Below the pieces are notes generated by a model, which was not told the DNA's origin, did no database searches, and worked only from the letters and a program-made list of their open reading frames with translations. This document shows, piece by piece, positions 1-11,344 of a DNA stretch of 64,000 bases. The first letter of the stretch is position 1. Each line of letters opens with the position of its first letter. The position numbers were made by a program, and so were the translations under genes. Source of the stretch: Eremomyces bilateralis CBS 781.70 (taxonomy: Eukaryota > Ascomycota > Dothideomycetes > Eremomycetales > Eremomycetaceae); NCBI RefSeq assembly GCF_010015585.1, contig NW_022985073.1, positions 800,923-864,922 on the forward strand, written 5' to 3'.

Positions 1-7
1 CTTCATT

Positions 8-1065
8 ATGAAGCGCTCCCTTTTTGGAGACGCCCTTTCTTCTCTCCTCGCTCTCCTCCCCGTCTCGACTCCCTCCCCTCAGCCGATTCCAACGCTACCT
101 CCCGTCCTTGCAGTGCCGACCTCCCCTCCCTCCGCCGCCGACCCTAGCCGCCTCTGCAATGGCCAGTCCAGTTACTGCTCGCGCAAATACACCGAGATCG
201 CCTTCATCGGTGCACACGACTCGCCCTTCGTCGGCATATTGCCCACGCAGAACCAAGGCCTGGAGGTGACGGAGCAGCTAGATAAGGGGGTGCGGTACCT
301 ACAGGGGCAAACGCAGACGGACGGGGGAACGTTGAATCTGTGCCACACGGCGTGTGCATTGGAAGATGCGGGGCCCATAGAAGACTATTTGCACACGGTG
401 AAGGCATTCTTGGAAGGGAACCCCGGTGAGGTGGTCACGCTGTTGTTTGTGAATGGAGACCGAACCCCCATTGAGGAGTGGAAAGCAGCGTTCGAGGAGA
501 CGGGAATTCACGAGTATGCATATGCACCAGAGAAAAAGCCATTGCCGATGGGCGAGTGGCCGACATTGGGGGAGATGATTGATATGGGGAAGAGATTGGT
601 GGTCTTCCTCGGTATAGCTTCTCCCTAACCGGGTCTCTCCGATTTTATATCCCCCAATTACCCAAACTAATAAGGAATCCTTCTCAAGACACCGGCGCCG
701 ATCAATCCAAAGTCCCCTACCTCATCGACGAATTCTCCCACTACTTCGAAACCCCCTTCGGCGTCACCGACCCCAGCTTCCCGGACTGCTCACTCGACCG
801 CCCTAAGAGCGACCGCCCGTCGGAAACCGCGTCGTCACGCATGTACATCGTCAACCACTTTTTGAACGTCGAGCTGCTCCCGGGCTTGAAGGTCCCGGAC
901 CGGATGAAGGCACCGCAGACGAACGCCGCGGAGGGGAATGGCGGGGTGTTGAAGCAGGTGGGGATCTGTCAGACGAATTGGGAGAGGAGGCCGAATGTGG
1001 TGTTGTTGGATTATGTTGAGTTCGCGGACGTGAAGGAGTTAGAGAGGATATTGAATCGTCCTTGA
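8..1065 (+). CDS. PLC-like phosphodiesterase (PI-PLC X-type TIM barrel)
   Basis: Two exons, 8-611 and 689-1065, joined by a 77-nt intron with a GT donor, an ACTAAT branch point and an AAG acceptor; the join restores one frame and gives 326 residues. The family is the fungal PLC-like phosphodiesterases, related to bacterial PI-specific phospholipase C. A GAHDSPF motif near residue 71 fits the first catalytic His, and LCHTAC near residue 113 fits the second. The N-terminus is hydrophobic and then Pro/Ser-rich, which suits a secreted protein but is not a clean signal peptide. Only seven bases lie upstream, so the true start or an earlier exon could be outside the window. The substrate cannot be told from sequence; it could be a phosphoinositide, a GPI anchor or something else. 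Confidence 0.8.
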
Positions 1066-1684
1066 AGTATCTTTTTACTTTTTAGGCTCCTCGTGGTTGG
1101 AATAGTGACGGGAAGCTGGAATGAAAAGCCATGGCGCATTCATAGCCTGCTATCGATATTATCTTATTGTCTATTGACATTTACCTGCGGGAATAAGGCT
1201 CACGCATAGGCGACAAATATTACACGATTGTATCATACATTGTTATGCCAAACGCTCGCATGAATGCACTGTTCACACCACCCAACGTCCCAACCTGCAC
1301 CACAACTCCTCTCCATACATTTTCCCGCTCTTCAACTTCTCGAACCCTCTGACAACGCCCTCTTCGGTGCATTCAATCCATGCCTAGGCACCAGGAGTTG
1401 ATAGGTAAATAGGACTCTCCTGAACCAAGTCAGAAACGGGACTGTTCGACACCATCCACGTGATCACATCAGGTGACAGCGCGCTAGACTGGAAATCTGT
1501 CATGTGCGCTAGACCCAAACAGGTTGACCCCATAACATCCTCCCCCGACTTGAACGGTTCCATGCCGAATCTCAAATTCGTTATGTTAACCTACCTGTAT
1601 TATTACCTCGTGAACTCCTGCGCGATCCCGTCAGACCATCTTGAGTTCCCCTAGTCGCCGCGCCGCCCAGGCAGGTCAATCATC
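1066..1684. other. intergenic, no gene seen
   Basis: Only short frames without family resemblance occur here. The stretch would hold the terminator of the PLC-like gene and the promoter of the next gene; no clear regulatory motif was recognised. Confidence 0.5.
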
Positions 1685-3448
1685 ATGCCGCGTCCGAAAC
1701 GAAAGAAAGTAGTATCGGCAGACGCGGTCAAGACGACGCGTGTGACGCGCAATCAATCCCTCCCCTCCGCCGATCACCAAGGTGCTGTGGCAAAACCGGC
1801 CACAAAGAGAGGCGCAACGAAGCAGAAGACATCTCCACGAACTGAAGATGCCTTGGACAACTTGACAATGGCTGGCGGTTTACCCACGAACTCGGCTTCA
1901 AGTGGGGGTGTGGGGAGCGGCCATGAAGAAGGTCATGCGCCAGGTCGTGGGCCACCAAAAGCAACCGGAAATAGAGGACTCGGTGAACCAAAAAAGAGAC
2001 GGGAGTCCTCTCGCAAGGTCTCGAAACCGATTGATCAACGACGCAAGCTCTCCACCACCGCCCGAGCAGCCCTCGAGACCATGACGGAGCCGAGCGCTGT
2101 TGTAAACCCCAAGCGACCTGCAGATAGCCCGCAGACAATTGTACCCGCGCAGAAAAGTACACCCGAGCGTGAAAGGTTGTCCTCACCTGGATTATACAGC
2201 CTTAGTTCAGAAGGAGAGGCGGCGCAAGCGAAGCTGGAAGCAGATCTGCGACGACGGAGCGGGCTTCAAGGGGCTCGCATACCAGGGTCGACGCTTAAAG
2301 TCCAGAGCACTCCTGGCGTAGAGAAGTCAATACATGCGCTAACGAATTTTCGCCGACGGCCACGGCAGCCTAGCTTCTTGCGGATGGTACAGCAACACGG
2401 AGATTCTGGCATGTCTGATATTGATGGACTGGAGCCGGACGATGAGTCAACTCCCCTGCAGTTCGGTCGCAGACAGGGTAGAAGTTCGCTCGAATCTGGG
2501 GAGAGCATGCTAGGCTCGCTTAGGTCAGAGGATTTGCGCTCGTCGGCATCAAGAAAGCGGAAGAGACCTTCGGATGAGGTTCAAGTACCTAGATCATCGC
2601 CTACGCCCCGTTCTTCCGCGAGCAATCAGGATCTACTGTCGAGCCCCCCTGTTTCCCAAGGAAGGATGGACAGAGTACCAGATACTCAAGAGCAGCAAGC
2701 CGACGCGCAGTCGTCCCTCTTATCCGAACCATTCAGCGAGACGAACGCTCCACCCCTCTGCTCGAGCTCAACGCAGACGCCAGTCAACTCACCTACCCGC
2801 CCTAAAATCACCCCCGCAAACACTCGAAAGTCCACAAGACCTCAAAACCCATCTTTCAGCACCGCTAAATTGCAGAGTCTACTCCCTCAGCGTCGCCAAC
2901 ATCTAGGTCGGAAGGCAAAAAATACTGCGTTCGACATCCGAAGTGATTCCGAAGAGGGGAGTGGAAGGGAAGAATCGCCAGACGAGTTGGCGCGGTCGAA
3001 GAGTCGTCCGAGGAAGAAGCAAGTCGGTAACCAGGCAGCTCAACCAAAGGCGACATCAGGGCGCGTGAATACGAAGTCCAAATCTCGATCTCGTGGACTC
3101 ACTGAGTCTCCAGCGGTGAACAAAAAGTCAAAACCAGCTCGTGTATCCGTAGCAGCAGAAAAACGAATCTATGGTCGCCGCCAGAGCCAAGCCGATTCCG
3201 AGAAAGAGAACGATATCACATACATCTCTTCCAACGATACCTCCTCGACATCCGAAGCCGAAGACGTCTCCATCCCTACGGGCCGTAGGACGGGCAAATC
3301 TGCGGAGAAGCAAGCAATAGATAGAGACTTGTCAAAGAGCAAGTCGTTGCTGGCCGCGGCTGCGAAGTTTGCTGAGGTGGACCAATGGGATATGGAGTTT
3401 GAGAGTATGAGTCAGGAGACAGGTCGAGGATCGAGTCCATGGCGATGA
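1685..3448 (+). CDS. disordered basic protein, probably nuclear
   Basis: Single open exon of 587 residues beginning MPRPKRKK, a classic basic nuclear-localisation type start. Further basic clusters (PKKRRESSRK, SRKRKRPSDE, KSRPRKKQ) are spread along it, and the whole protein is rich in Ser, Pro, Arg and Lys, so it is mostly disordered. Two stretches look constrained: residues about 200-240 (STLKVQSTPGVEKSIHAL followed by NFRRRPRQPSFL) and the C-terminus (SLLAAAAKFAEVDQWDMEFE). I recall such a segment plus an acidic aromatic tail in unnamed fungal proteins but cannot assign a function. A chromatin or chromosome-associated scaffold is possible, as inference only. No enzyme or zinc motif is visible. 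Confidence 0.65.
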   Translation: MPRPKRKKVVSADAVKTTRVTRNQSLPSADHQGAVAKPATKRGATKQKTSPRTEDALDNLTMAGGLPTNSASSGGVGSGHEEGHAPGRGPPKATGNRGLGEPKKRRESSRKVSKPIDQRRKLSTTARAALETMTEPSAVVNPKRPADSPQTIVPAQKSTPERERLSSPGLYSLSSEGEAAQAKLEADLRRRSGLQGARIPGSTLKVQSTPGVEKSIHALTNFRRRPRQPSFLRMVQQHGDSGMSDIDGLEPDDESTPLQFGRRQGRSSLESGESMLGSLRSEDLRSSASRKRKRPSDEVQVPRSSPTPRSSASNQDLLSSPPVSQGRMDRVPDTQEQQADAQSSLLSEPFSETNAPPLCSSSTQTPVNSPTRPKITPANTRKSTRPQNPSFSTAKLQSLLPQRRQHLGRKAKNTAFDIRSDSEEGSGREESPDELARSKSRPRKKQVGNQAAQPKATSGRVNTKSKSRSRGLTESPAVNKKSKPARVSVAAEKRIYGRRQSQADSEKENDITYISSNDTSSTSEAEDVSIPTGRRTGKSAEKQAIDRDLSKSKSLLAAAAKFAEVDQWDMEFESMSQETGRGSSPWR

Positions 3449-5078
3449 TTTGGGCGCTAGGGTTCCGCATAGCGATGCAATGTGGTGGTCCATTTGTATT
3501 TGAAAGCGCTGGCAAGAACGAATTCTAAGTCTTGCGACTGTACACATCGTGGGTTATGGCGTACGGACGGTTCTGCTGATGACGAGCATACGAGCGGGAG
3601 AGCGATTAGCGTGGTTGTCCATTTCATGAATACTATTACGAAAACCAAATAAGCACCAAAACTCGTTTGTTTGCAATGGGTTACAAAGATGCCGAACACT
3701 TTTCTTTCGAGCAAGTTCAGGATTGAACCGCCGAGTTTCCGCTTCCCCCTCCTGCTACTCAGGGCCAAAAAAAGACATTTTTCTCTGTCTGGATGGTGTG
3801 GGCACGAACAACCGTGATATTCTTATCGCCAAGCTGGTTAGCGGGAGTAGTACGCGTGCTTTTATGGTCACTAGTTTAGTTGATGATTGCCACAAGGTAG
3901 ATGGAAGCTCTGAGGTACCGATACACCTGAAGCAGCAATGCGTTCGACTTGCGTTCTGTGGTGAGTAACACAGGAAGGAAGATATTAGAAGAGGAAGTCG
4001 GAGGAAGAGGAAGAGAAAGTGGGGAGGAAGAATGAGGAAGAGGGAGTAAAATTGAAGAGCTTTACACCTAGCTAAGTGGAGTGAATGTGATGATGATGGA
4101 GGGAGTAATAATCATTTTAATAATGATGAGGATAACATGAAGGGACTGATGATGATAAAACCCACATGCAGGCAGAAATCCAACTCAGACACTTGATCAG
4201 ATCTAATCTTGATCAGGCACCAACTCCAGTAAACAGATCTTGAAGCATTTGAGGAATCGATAGACTGGAAGCATACGGTACCCCGGCGTTTCTTGAAAAC
4301 TATTCACATTGCCTCGAGTAACTAGATCTTCCCTTACCTAGAAGTACCGCGCAGCAGATCCCATATGGTCTTCCAATGCAATCTTTCGTCAGCCGGGAGT
4401 GTGCACTGACCTCTCTGTGCCGTCATTGACCATTACCATCCGACCTGGATACACCAACGCATCAAGGTTTGGCAATCATGGTGGGCAAGCAGGCCATACA
4501 TCGTGATCGATCTAGCTCTTCAGGTCCAGGCGGATTCGGTCCTGAACGCTCCTGTGTTGCCTTTTTCTCGCGCAAAATGGCACACTCCCTTCTCCATGCT
4601 TTGCTGATCACTTCGAAGTCAGTCGTACAGTTCTGAGCTCTTGTGTTGCAGTTTCCGCAGGCACAAATGAATTCTCCGTCCTCCATGCTTCTGTTGGCGA
4701 TTTCTATCGCAGATGTACCGTTCATATTGCGTCCTATCTCATAATGGTTACTGTAGACACCTGTATCCTGTACCTGGAAGGCCCGGGCATCATATATGCA
4801 ATCCATGTGTTCCTCAGGTCGATGTTTGATGTGGTTATTCCGTACGCCTTCATAGATCGAAGACTGGAGATGTGTCGTTTCCAATAACTGGCTCTAATAA
4901 TTGGCTCTGGCTACTTACTTCTTATGCCTGAGGCACCCACTACCCCTGAATTTTCGTCCCCCAACACACGCCACATCCGCCACTCAGCCATGGCAATCCA
5001 AAAAACATAGATTTCATCCACCCTAAGCCTCCAAAAAAATCAGCTGCAAGGAGAATTGATCCCAGAGCCTTGGAAAAT
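3449..5078. other. long intergenic region
   Basis: No convincing protein gene. It holds a purine-rich tract at 3972-4047. A minus-strand frame at 4462-4884 opens at a TTG; its first ATG is near 4806, leaving a 114-residue Cys-containing peptide with no recognisable family. I do not call it a gene. Confidence 0.5.
3972..4047. repeat. purine-rich tract
   Basis: About 75 bases that are almost entirely A and G on the plus strand (GGAAGAGG-like units), followed by a GATGATGAT-rich stretch. Such tracts are common in fungal intergenic DNA; no function is implied. Confidence 0.6.
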
Positions 5079-5086
5079 AAAAAAAA
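5079..5086 (-). terminator. Pol III terminator of U6
   Basis: Run of eight T on the minus strand directly after the U6 3' stem region; this is the usual RNA polymerase III stop signal. Confidence 0.85.
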
Positions 5087-5184
5087 CTGTAGACTCTTCT
5101 TGCGTAACATGTGTCATCCTTAGTGCAGGGGCCATGCTAATCTTCTCTGTATCGTTTCAAATTGACCAAATGCCCGAAGGCAAC
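5079..5184 (-). ncRNA. U6 spliceosomal snRNA
   Basis: On the minus strand the segment starts with a CTTCGGG 5' stem-loop, then carries the near-universal U6 core: TTTGAAACGATACAGAGAAG with the ACAGAGA box, ATTAGC with the catalytic AGC triad, and GGCCCCTGC for the internal stem-loop. It ends in a run of eight T, the RNA polymerase III stop. U6 base-pairs with U4 and U2 and forms the catalytic centre of the spliceosome. A TATA-like box sits at the distance expected upstream. No intron interrupts the core, unlike some yeast U6 genes. The exact 5' base is uncertain by a few nucleotides. Confidence 0.93.
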
Positions 5185-5205
5185 TTAATTTGAAGTTTTT
5201 AAAAA

Positions 5206-5214
5206 TATATATTA
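5206..5214 (-). promoter_or_regulatory. TATA box of U6
   Basis: On the minus strand a TAATATATA sequence lies about 22-30 bases before the U6 start, matching the upstream TATA element that sets the start of fungal Pol III U6 genes. No B-box was seen in the region downstream of the gene. Confidence 0.65.
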
Positions 5215-6882
5215 ATCTTTTCCACCATACAACTAAGACAGAAAGGCATGAAAGTGCCGAGCCAACCGTTCGACCTCACAGAAACATGGTAACTGATGGT
5301 GCTACAGCTCGAACTTCAACACAAACATCGCAACATGAAGTTCGTCACTGAAACCGAACACTAGGAATATTAGTGCTCAACTCGAATTTTTTATTTTTTA
5401 TTTTTTATTTTTATTAATATGTACTACATCACTTGAGTTCAGAAAAGTCTTCCTATCTATCTGTGTCAAACTTGTTGTACATACATCTGGGGGAAAGCCT
5501 CTTGCGGTGACAAAGCCCCAAAGGATAATAGATAACATTGACCGGATTCCATCCTTGAGCCTATCGTTATTTCCCTTTTCCTCCTATTGTTCGGCGGTCT
5601 CACCACTCCCTTAGGAGGGTAAGGGTTGAAACTCTGCCCTCATTTATTTTACTAATTATGCAGCATAACGGAGTATTCTGAAGGTCCCAATTCGAACCCT
5701 CACTAGAATAAATTGCCATATTTTAAAGATTCTGTGATATGCTTCTGCCTTCAGGGCCATCAATTCTTCCCCCAGATCACAGATGGAGCATCGTCCATCG
5801 AAATATCCGGTCGACACGGCGCAGGAATTGTCTCAAATCTCGCCGCGAAGCGCGTCGACCTCAATCTTCCGCTTTGCCCAGGGAGTACCGGATACGAGCT
5901 GTGGCTTGAAGCTGAATATTTCCAGAGAAGTTAGGAATTAGGACACACACACCTGTTTCACATCGACAATAATCCAGTTCTCTCCATCCAACAAATATTC
6001 TCGCATTTCTCTGGTTAATTTTCCTTTCCAAAACTTCCCGTTTTCCTAATCGAGTCCTAACGCTACCAACCCCTGCTGCGGTCCGCGCCTTTCATGTCTG
6101 AATCCTGCACCGCCTCCGGCCCACCCTCACGCGAAATATCGTCCCGCACCGCCTGATTCGGTCGAAACGCGCCACAAGGGCAGGGGTGCGCGCCTTGATC
6201 GTCCGTATTGGATGCCCAAGCCACCACCCGCCTTATAGGCTTGATGATATGGGCGAGACGTCGGGATGGGAAGGGGTCTGGTGAGCGGAGGCTTGCGTCA
6301 TGGGGACACGCAGATCTGCGCTGAGGATCGCGTGTAGTGACCAGCATCTTGGTGGGGACGGAGGCGTTGGGAATTGTGGCTGTTTGATGGTGCTTTAGGG
6401 CGCGGGGCGTAGAAAGGGGGGAAATTCGGTGGCGATGAAGCCTAAAGGGCGGAGGGCGGGGTGGAGGGCGACTATGGCGGGGGACCAGAAATGTCAGGAC
6501 TGTATTTTGTAGAGGGAAATTTCACAGGAAAACCGGATGTTCAGGGTATCAATCGAATTTGGATTGAAATCAGCTATCTAGTTTTCATGGGAGATCTAAG
6601 GACCTTCAACCAAAGGCAACGTAACCTATCGTGCAAGTATGCGAGCGACCAGAGCGGATCTGTAAATCATGCATGTATGTACTTCGCAATGTCCCGTGGC
6701 AGAAATCTGCCGAACGACGTTCAATCTCTTGACCAAGCAAGTAAGAACTGAGACTAGAATATCCAAGCGTTTTTTCGCGTCATGGGGATGTGATTCTGTG
6801 ATGCTGAGCCCCGCCTGAACCATTCACGTCGTGAACGGAGCAACGGAGCAACGTATTTCTTTCCTGATTTCCTCAGCGCACT
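5215..6882. other. intergenic, AT-rich then GC-rich, no gene seen
   Basis: The first part has AT runs (TTTTTATTTTTTA repeats near 5390-5415). The second part has short unrelated frames, the longest 96 residues. None shows a domain, codon bias or splice structure that supports a gene. A TACGGAGTA-like site (AACGGAGTATT) occurs at 5667-5677. Confidence 0.45.
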
Positions 6883-7653
6883 TCAATTCCAGAATACTGA
6901 ATGCCGATGGGGATGCCGCCCTGCCCGCGGTTCCCGTAACTCCACTCGGTATGGCAGCTGCTGTTCCTTTCGCTCCCGCTCTTGACGAGCGCGCATATCT
7001 GCTTCGTATAGCGAGCCACGGTTGCTTGGTTTGATGACTGGGGTGGCTTCTTCGGTAGTCTCCCGTTCATGCCGTGGCCATTCAACAATTTCCGGCTCGG
7101 CGGTGACGGTGTGATATGATTTGGAGTGCTTGGTGTGGTGGATGACCGGTTCCTTGACCGCGTGCTTCTCTTTTCTCGGCGATGTATGCGCCTTCTCAAA
7201 GGCGACGAACTTCTCGCGATGTCGCATGCTGCGCTCGATGGCCTTGAGGAGACCAAGAGCGTTCTCGAATCCCCGCGGGATCTCGACCCACACGTCCGCA
7301 TACCCACCGTCAACCTTTTCGGATTGCTCGGTGCGGCTGGCACTGCGGATGTGGCCGTCATGGCCCTGGGTTAAGTAAAGGGAGAGGTTTTGCGCGAGGA
7401 GGTGGCCCTCGGAGCATAACCGGTCCTTACGCTTCTGTACAGCGTAAGGGTTGTAGCAGCGAGTGCAAGTTCGCGCGTGCGATTCGAAGTAGTAGAGAGC
7501 CCAATGCTCCTCGTTGGTCAGTGGGCGTGCGATGGTGCTCACCACTGCATCGGCGAAGCGAGGCTTGGGTGAAGATGGGGAAGATTTGTCCGAGGACTGG
7601 GACGAGGAAATGCCCAGTCCCTGAGCAGTGCTAAGGCGTCGGAAGGACCCCAT
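6883..7653 (-). CDS. conserved fungal protein of unknown function with CxxC motif
   Basis: Single exon of 256 residues starting MGSFRRL. After a Ser/Pro-rich 35-residue leader comes a compact region about 38-115 with TRPLTNEE-like and HWALYYFESHARTCTRCYNP motifs. The CTRC pair plus a later Cys-x-x-x-His could bind a metal, but a second clear CxxC pair is lacking. The C-terminal half is charged (Glu, Arg, Lys) and ends HRHSVFWN. I recall similar short proteins in Eurotiales without known function. It lies alone between two long gene-poor stretches, so context does not help. Confidence 0.7.
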   Translation of the reverse strand: MGSFRRLSTAQGLGISSSQSSDKSSPSSPKPRFADAVVSTIARPLTNEEHWALYYFESHARTCTRCYNPYAVQKRKDRLCSEGHLLAQNLSLYLTQGHDGHIRSASRTEQSEKVDGGYADVWVEIPRGFENALGLLKAIERSMRHREKFVAFEKAHTSPRKEKHAVKEPVIHHTKHSKSYHTVTAEPEIVEWPRHERETTEEATPVIKPSNRGSLYEADMRARQERERKEQQLPYRVELREPRAGRHPHRHSVFWN

Positions 7654-8057
7654 TGTGAAGGTATAGGAAGACAGTGAGGTTTGATCAGGTAGGATATTGT
7701 GTAGACAGACTCGAGTGATGAATAGTGTTTAAGGATTGAACTTGGACTGGAGGATGGGAAGAGCAGCTTATATGGTTGGACAATTGTGAACAGGAGTATA
7801 AGAAGGAGAGAGAGAAACAGAGAAGTGGTGGAATATATCTTTACCTTTGACACCGGATGGATGCCTGCAAATCCTGGTCGAATTGCAAGGTCGAATTGCA
7901 AGGATGGATGACTGGCAGGGAATTGGAGCTAAATGGGTGATGCATTTGATGCAAAGCCACCACCACCCACCGAAACCCCCCACACAACTGGGCTGGGTTC
8001 TGGAGTAGCACCATGGAACACGCCAAAAGCCCAAAGCCCATCTCGGGAATAGGTATT

Positions 8058-8073
8058 TACGGAGTACGGAGTA
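8058..8073. promoter_or_regulatory. palindromic TACGGAGTA motif, doubled
   Basis: Two overlapping copies of TACGGAGTA. The same core occurs in other intergenic stretches of this window (38117-38126 inverted, 40930-40939, 42684-42692 inverted and near-match). It may be a regulator-binding site or just a dispersed genomic word. Confidence 0.35.
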
Positions 8074-8720
8074 GTGTAGACCATAGTATTTCGCGAAGGA
8101 GTCAAGGCGCGACTTGAAAATCATTCCGAATTGAACTTACCGCTTGCATCGCGGTCTCGGCGACCATTGTTGGATCGGATCATGAGGTCAAGGAGTCAGA
8201 GTGTCCGACCCAGACGCGAGTCCAAAAATGCATCGAATGGGCGGCTTCTGAAGCGGGCGGGTAGGAACGGACGGGAGTCTGGACGCTGGATGCGGTTGCA
8301 AACAGTCCGATAGGGATTGCAAAGTTGGTGACTGGTGGGTGGTAAGATGGAGAATTGGAGAGTGGATGATGGATGATGGATGGAGGAGGTCGAGACTGGG
8401 AGAGTGGGAGCGGACACTAGCCAATGGTGGGCAGTCACCAGGCACCAAGGGCCTCAAGGCAGCAGCAGCTAAATCCTTTGACCGGAACTAGATGAAGGGG
8501 ATGAACATCATGATGAGTCGGCAGTGCAGCGGTTGCTCTGGCTTATTCCTGTTTCCCGATTTCTTGCTGCTTGGTTAAGACCGTAATATTGATTTCTTCC
8601 ATTGGATCAGCGGCCAGATGACTGGTCGGATCGTTTTCCTAGCTTGGTTTCCGAGCAAGAAATCCAAACCCCCCTCCGTATCTTCACCCATAGTCCATGC
8701 CCATTTTAGTCGGTCCAGCT

Positions 8721-8781
8721 GGACGCCCTGATCGGACATTTACACTGTCACCCGCTTCGTCATTTCATGATCAGGGCGTCC
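8721..8781. repeat. 13-bp inverted repeat
   Basis: GGACGCCCTGATC at 8721-8733 is perfectly repeated in inverse orientation at 8769-8781, with a 35-base spacer. It could fold as a hairpin. No target-site duplication was seen, so it is not called a MITE. Confidence 0.55.
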
Positions 8782-10508
8782 GACCCGCTGGCCGGTGGCT
8801 ATAGAGAGGTGACGCAATTGTGGGGGCCAGCTTTCACGATCTGGACTGCCTCGACGACGGTGCCGCTCATTTCTAACCTCTGGTAAACAAACCGTTTCGA
8901 GACTCTTGTTGGAAATTGATAGTCCATGCATGAGGGAACGTTGGACACCTCCGCCTGATCAATCTCCCGTCAGGCATCTCTAGCCTACATAGTGGACTGC
9001 TGTGTTCATTCTCCATTCTAATCACTGACCACACGATATTTCGGTCTGTATCACCCACGTTCCGCGCGGTTCGAGCCGGCCATCCGTGTCAAAACGTATC
9101 GTGTACGGCGGCAATGTTTCGAATTCCCGACCGGTTGACCCCAGGCCGTTACCAACCGATCCACCTCCACCTCCACCCACATCGAACCCTTCCAAACATG
9201 ATTGGGTTATGTTGAGGAGACCCAAATCATCCTCCGGAAACAATATTGTTATACATAGCACTGGAATGTTTCCATGATTTCAGCCATCTCTCGAAATATC
9301 CACATTCGATGAAAATCGGAACATTTCCTGTGTCGCAATGGTGCGTAGCATGAGGGGTTGACCCTCGAAACACGCTGATCATCTCGCTGAAGTCTGAACT
9401 TTGAACCAACAAACCGTGATACCAATTCTGTACATACCCGCTCCGTCCCACATGTGTGATGGCGAACAGCTCCCATGAATCAGGCAGAACTGATAGTCAG
9501 TTCATTACAGTGGTTGTGTGTTTTGCGGTTCTGAGACGGCATGGTGGCACGATCCGTTACATCCTCATGGCCCAACAGCAGCGCTACTCGGAACAGGCAA
9601 CGATTAATCATTGTTTTCTGGGATCCAGCCCCCTCAGCTCGTTCATTCACCCCGTGCATTGGTCCCTGACGGGTGAGGTAAAGTGATCTCGAGGGATGCG
9701 AATATCCGGACTATGGAATTGCTATCATGGTTCCAGTTCAGACACACAGTTCCCGGTATGACTCGCTATGGTGGCATCTGACGAAGCCCTTGGCGGACTA
9801 GACATCATTGATCTGTCTGCTTGACCCAACGGAACTATGTACAGTGTGTGGCAACTCGTCGCAAACCAGGTGATATGGGGCCGCGATATTCCTCAACACC
9901 CCAGTCCAGGATTGAACCCTCCACCCCGCCTGACACTCATGGACTCCTCACGGTTAGAACGGTTACAGTCAGTCATGTATTATTTCATAGTCCAAGCGAT
10001 ATTTACTCGATTGCCTGAAACACCAAGCTCTGCCTGGATGCAGTCATGCAAGTCTGACTGTTGCCTTCGGCCGGAACCTGGCAAGTGCTGCATAAACCCA
10101 CTTCGCTTCGGTATCTCCTGTTCATACATGCATTAGTTCCACCCACGGATCTCCCCAGGCGTCCTGCTTTGGTTCCCGGAGAAGGCGTATCCGAATGTGA
10201 GGAGCGGAAACAGTCATCAGGATTGGATGTCTCTTGAGAGGCCCGGCTGTGATATCCGATGTGGTTTGGATCGGCGATGGTACAGGGGTTATTATACAAT
10301 GATTTACACACGAATTGAACACCGTCATTCGGCAATCGAGCCACAATTCTCATCTCCAGTCATAGCTCTCCATGGTTCATCGCGCCATGGGAGTTATCGT
10401 AGTTCATCAGCATCGTTGAGTCAATGCCTCACGACACATTGAGAGTCTCCAAGCGTTCCGAATCGGGTTCCCCAAAGCATCGCCCCTTTCCTCGATGAAT
10501 CTGCGTCC

Positions 10509-11344
10509 TCAAATCTTCCCACACTTCTCCAACGCCCGTAGCTCGCGCACCAAACACTCCCGCAAAAATGGACTCAATCCCAACCTGTAGAGCATCAGCA
10601 CCACCCCAAGCAACCCACACTCAGAGCACTCACACGCCCTCGTTTGTCACCACCCGATACGTCCCACTCTCCTGATACTCCCCCCCCTCCCCCACAAACC
10701 GCCCCTCTCCATCCACCTGCAAACTCCCAAAGATATCCTCCGGCCACGCGATCCGCCCCCAATCCGGCGGCTTCCGCTCGTCGCTCACGTGGATCCACCC
10801 ACCCATCTTCCCGCCCCCCGCACCACCCTGCCTACTCGCCCCGCCCGCTCCGTCACCCCCCGCCTTGATCCCCGGGCTCCGCGGCTCCGCGGTCCGCCGC
10901 GACCGGTTCGCGGGATGGTTGCTGGGCAGGGTAGTACTGCCACCGAAGCCGAAGCTGGAGCCGCCCGGGCCGGCGAAGACCTGGGCTTGGGATTGGATGC
11001 GAGGATCGTGGATGGCGTGGGTGCGGATGACGGCATGGAGGAGGCGGAGGAAGGTGGGATTTTCGCGGAAGGTGGAGGGGGAGGGGGGGATGGAGGGGGA
11101 GAAGCCGATGGCGAGGGAGCGGGTTGGGGGGTCGGTAGGGAGGAGGGTGAGGAGGTGGCCGGAGGTCGGGGGGTCGGGGAAGGTGTACTTCGGGATAGGA
11201 TTAGTCTAGAGGATCTAGTTTAGACAAAAGATTGGAGAAGGAGCGTACGATGTGTGGATTATTTGGGAGGGTGGAGAGGGCGCGTTGGGGTTGTATTGAG
11301 CGGAATGCGCCAATTGGTCTTGATGCTCGGAGACACTGCATCAT
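10509..11344 (-). CDS. conserved fungal protein with mitochondrial-type leader
   Basis: Three exons read on the minus strand: 11344-11249, 11187-10634 and 10584-10509, with introns of 61 and 49 nt (first intron with a GACTAAT-type branch point). The joined frame is 241 residues. The start MMQCLRASRPIGAFRSIQ followed by RALSTL is Arg/Ser-rich without acids, typical of a mitochondrial presequence. The middle (FPDPPTSGHLLTLLPTD) and end (GGWIHVSDERKPPDWGRI, PEDIFGSLQVDGEGRFV, SGTYRVVTNEGVLGLSPF) match a pattern I recall in unnamed Eurotiales proteins. A Gly/Arg-rich linker lies around residues 135-165. No catalytic motif is apparent. The GC-rich plus strand gives long but meaningless frames across this gene. 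Confidence 0.72.

Larger units (their letters stand above)
7654..10508. other. 2.9 kb gene-poor region
   Basis: No gene could be supported on either strand; the longest frames are about 120 residues, overlap one another and have no motif. Visible structure: a tandem palindromic motif TACGGAGTACGGAGTA at 8058-8073 and a 13-bp inverted repeat at 8721-8781. Confidence 0.5.

Noticed and set aside
4462-4884. Minus-strand 140-residue frame with several Cys
   Set aside because: It opens at TTG, its first ATG leaves 114 residues, and there is no signal peptide, domain or splice support.
8721-8781. Inverted repeat considered as a MITE
   Set aside because: Arms of only 13 bp and no target duplication at the ends.
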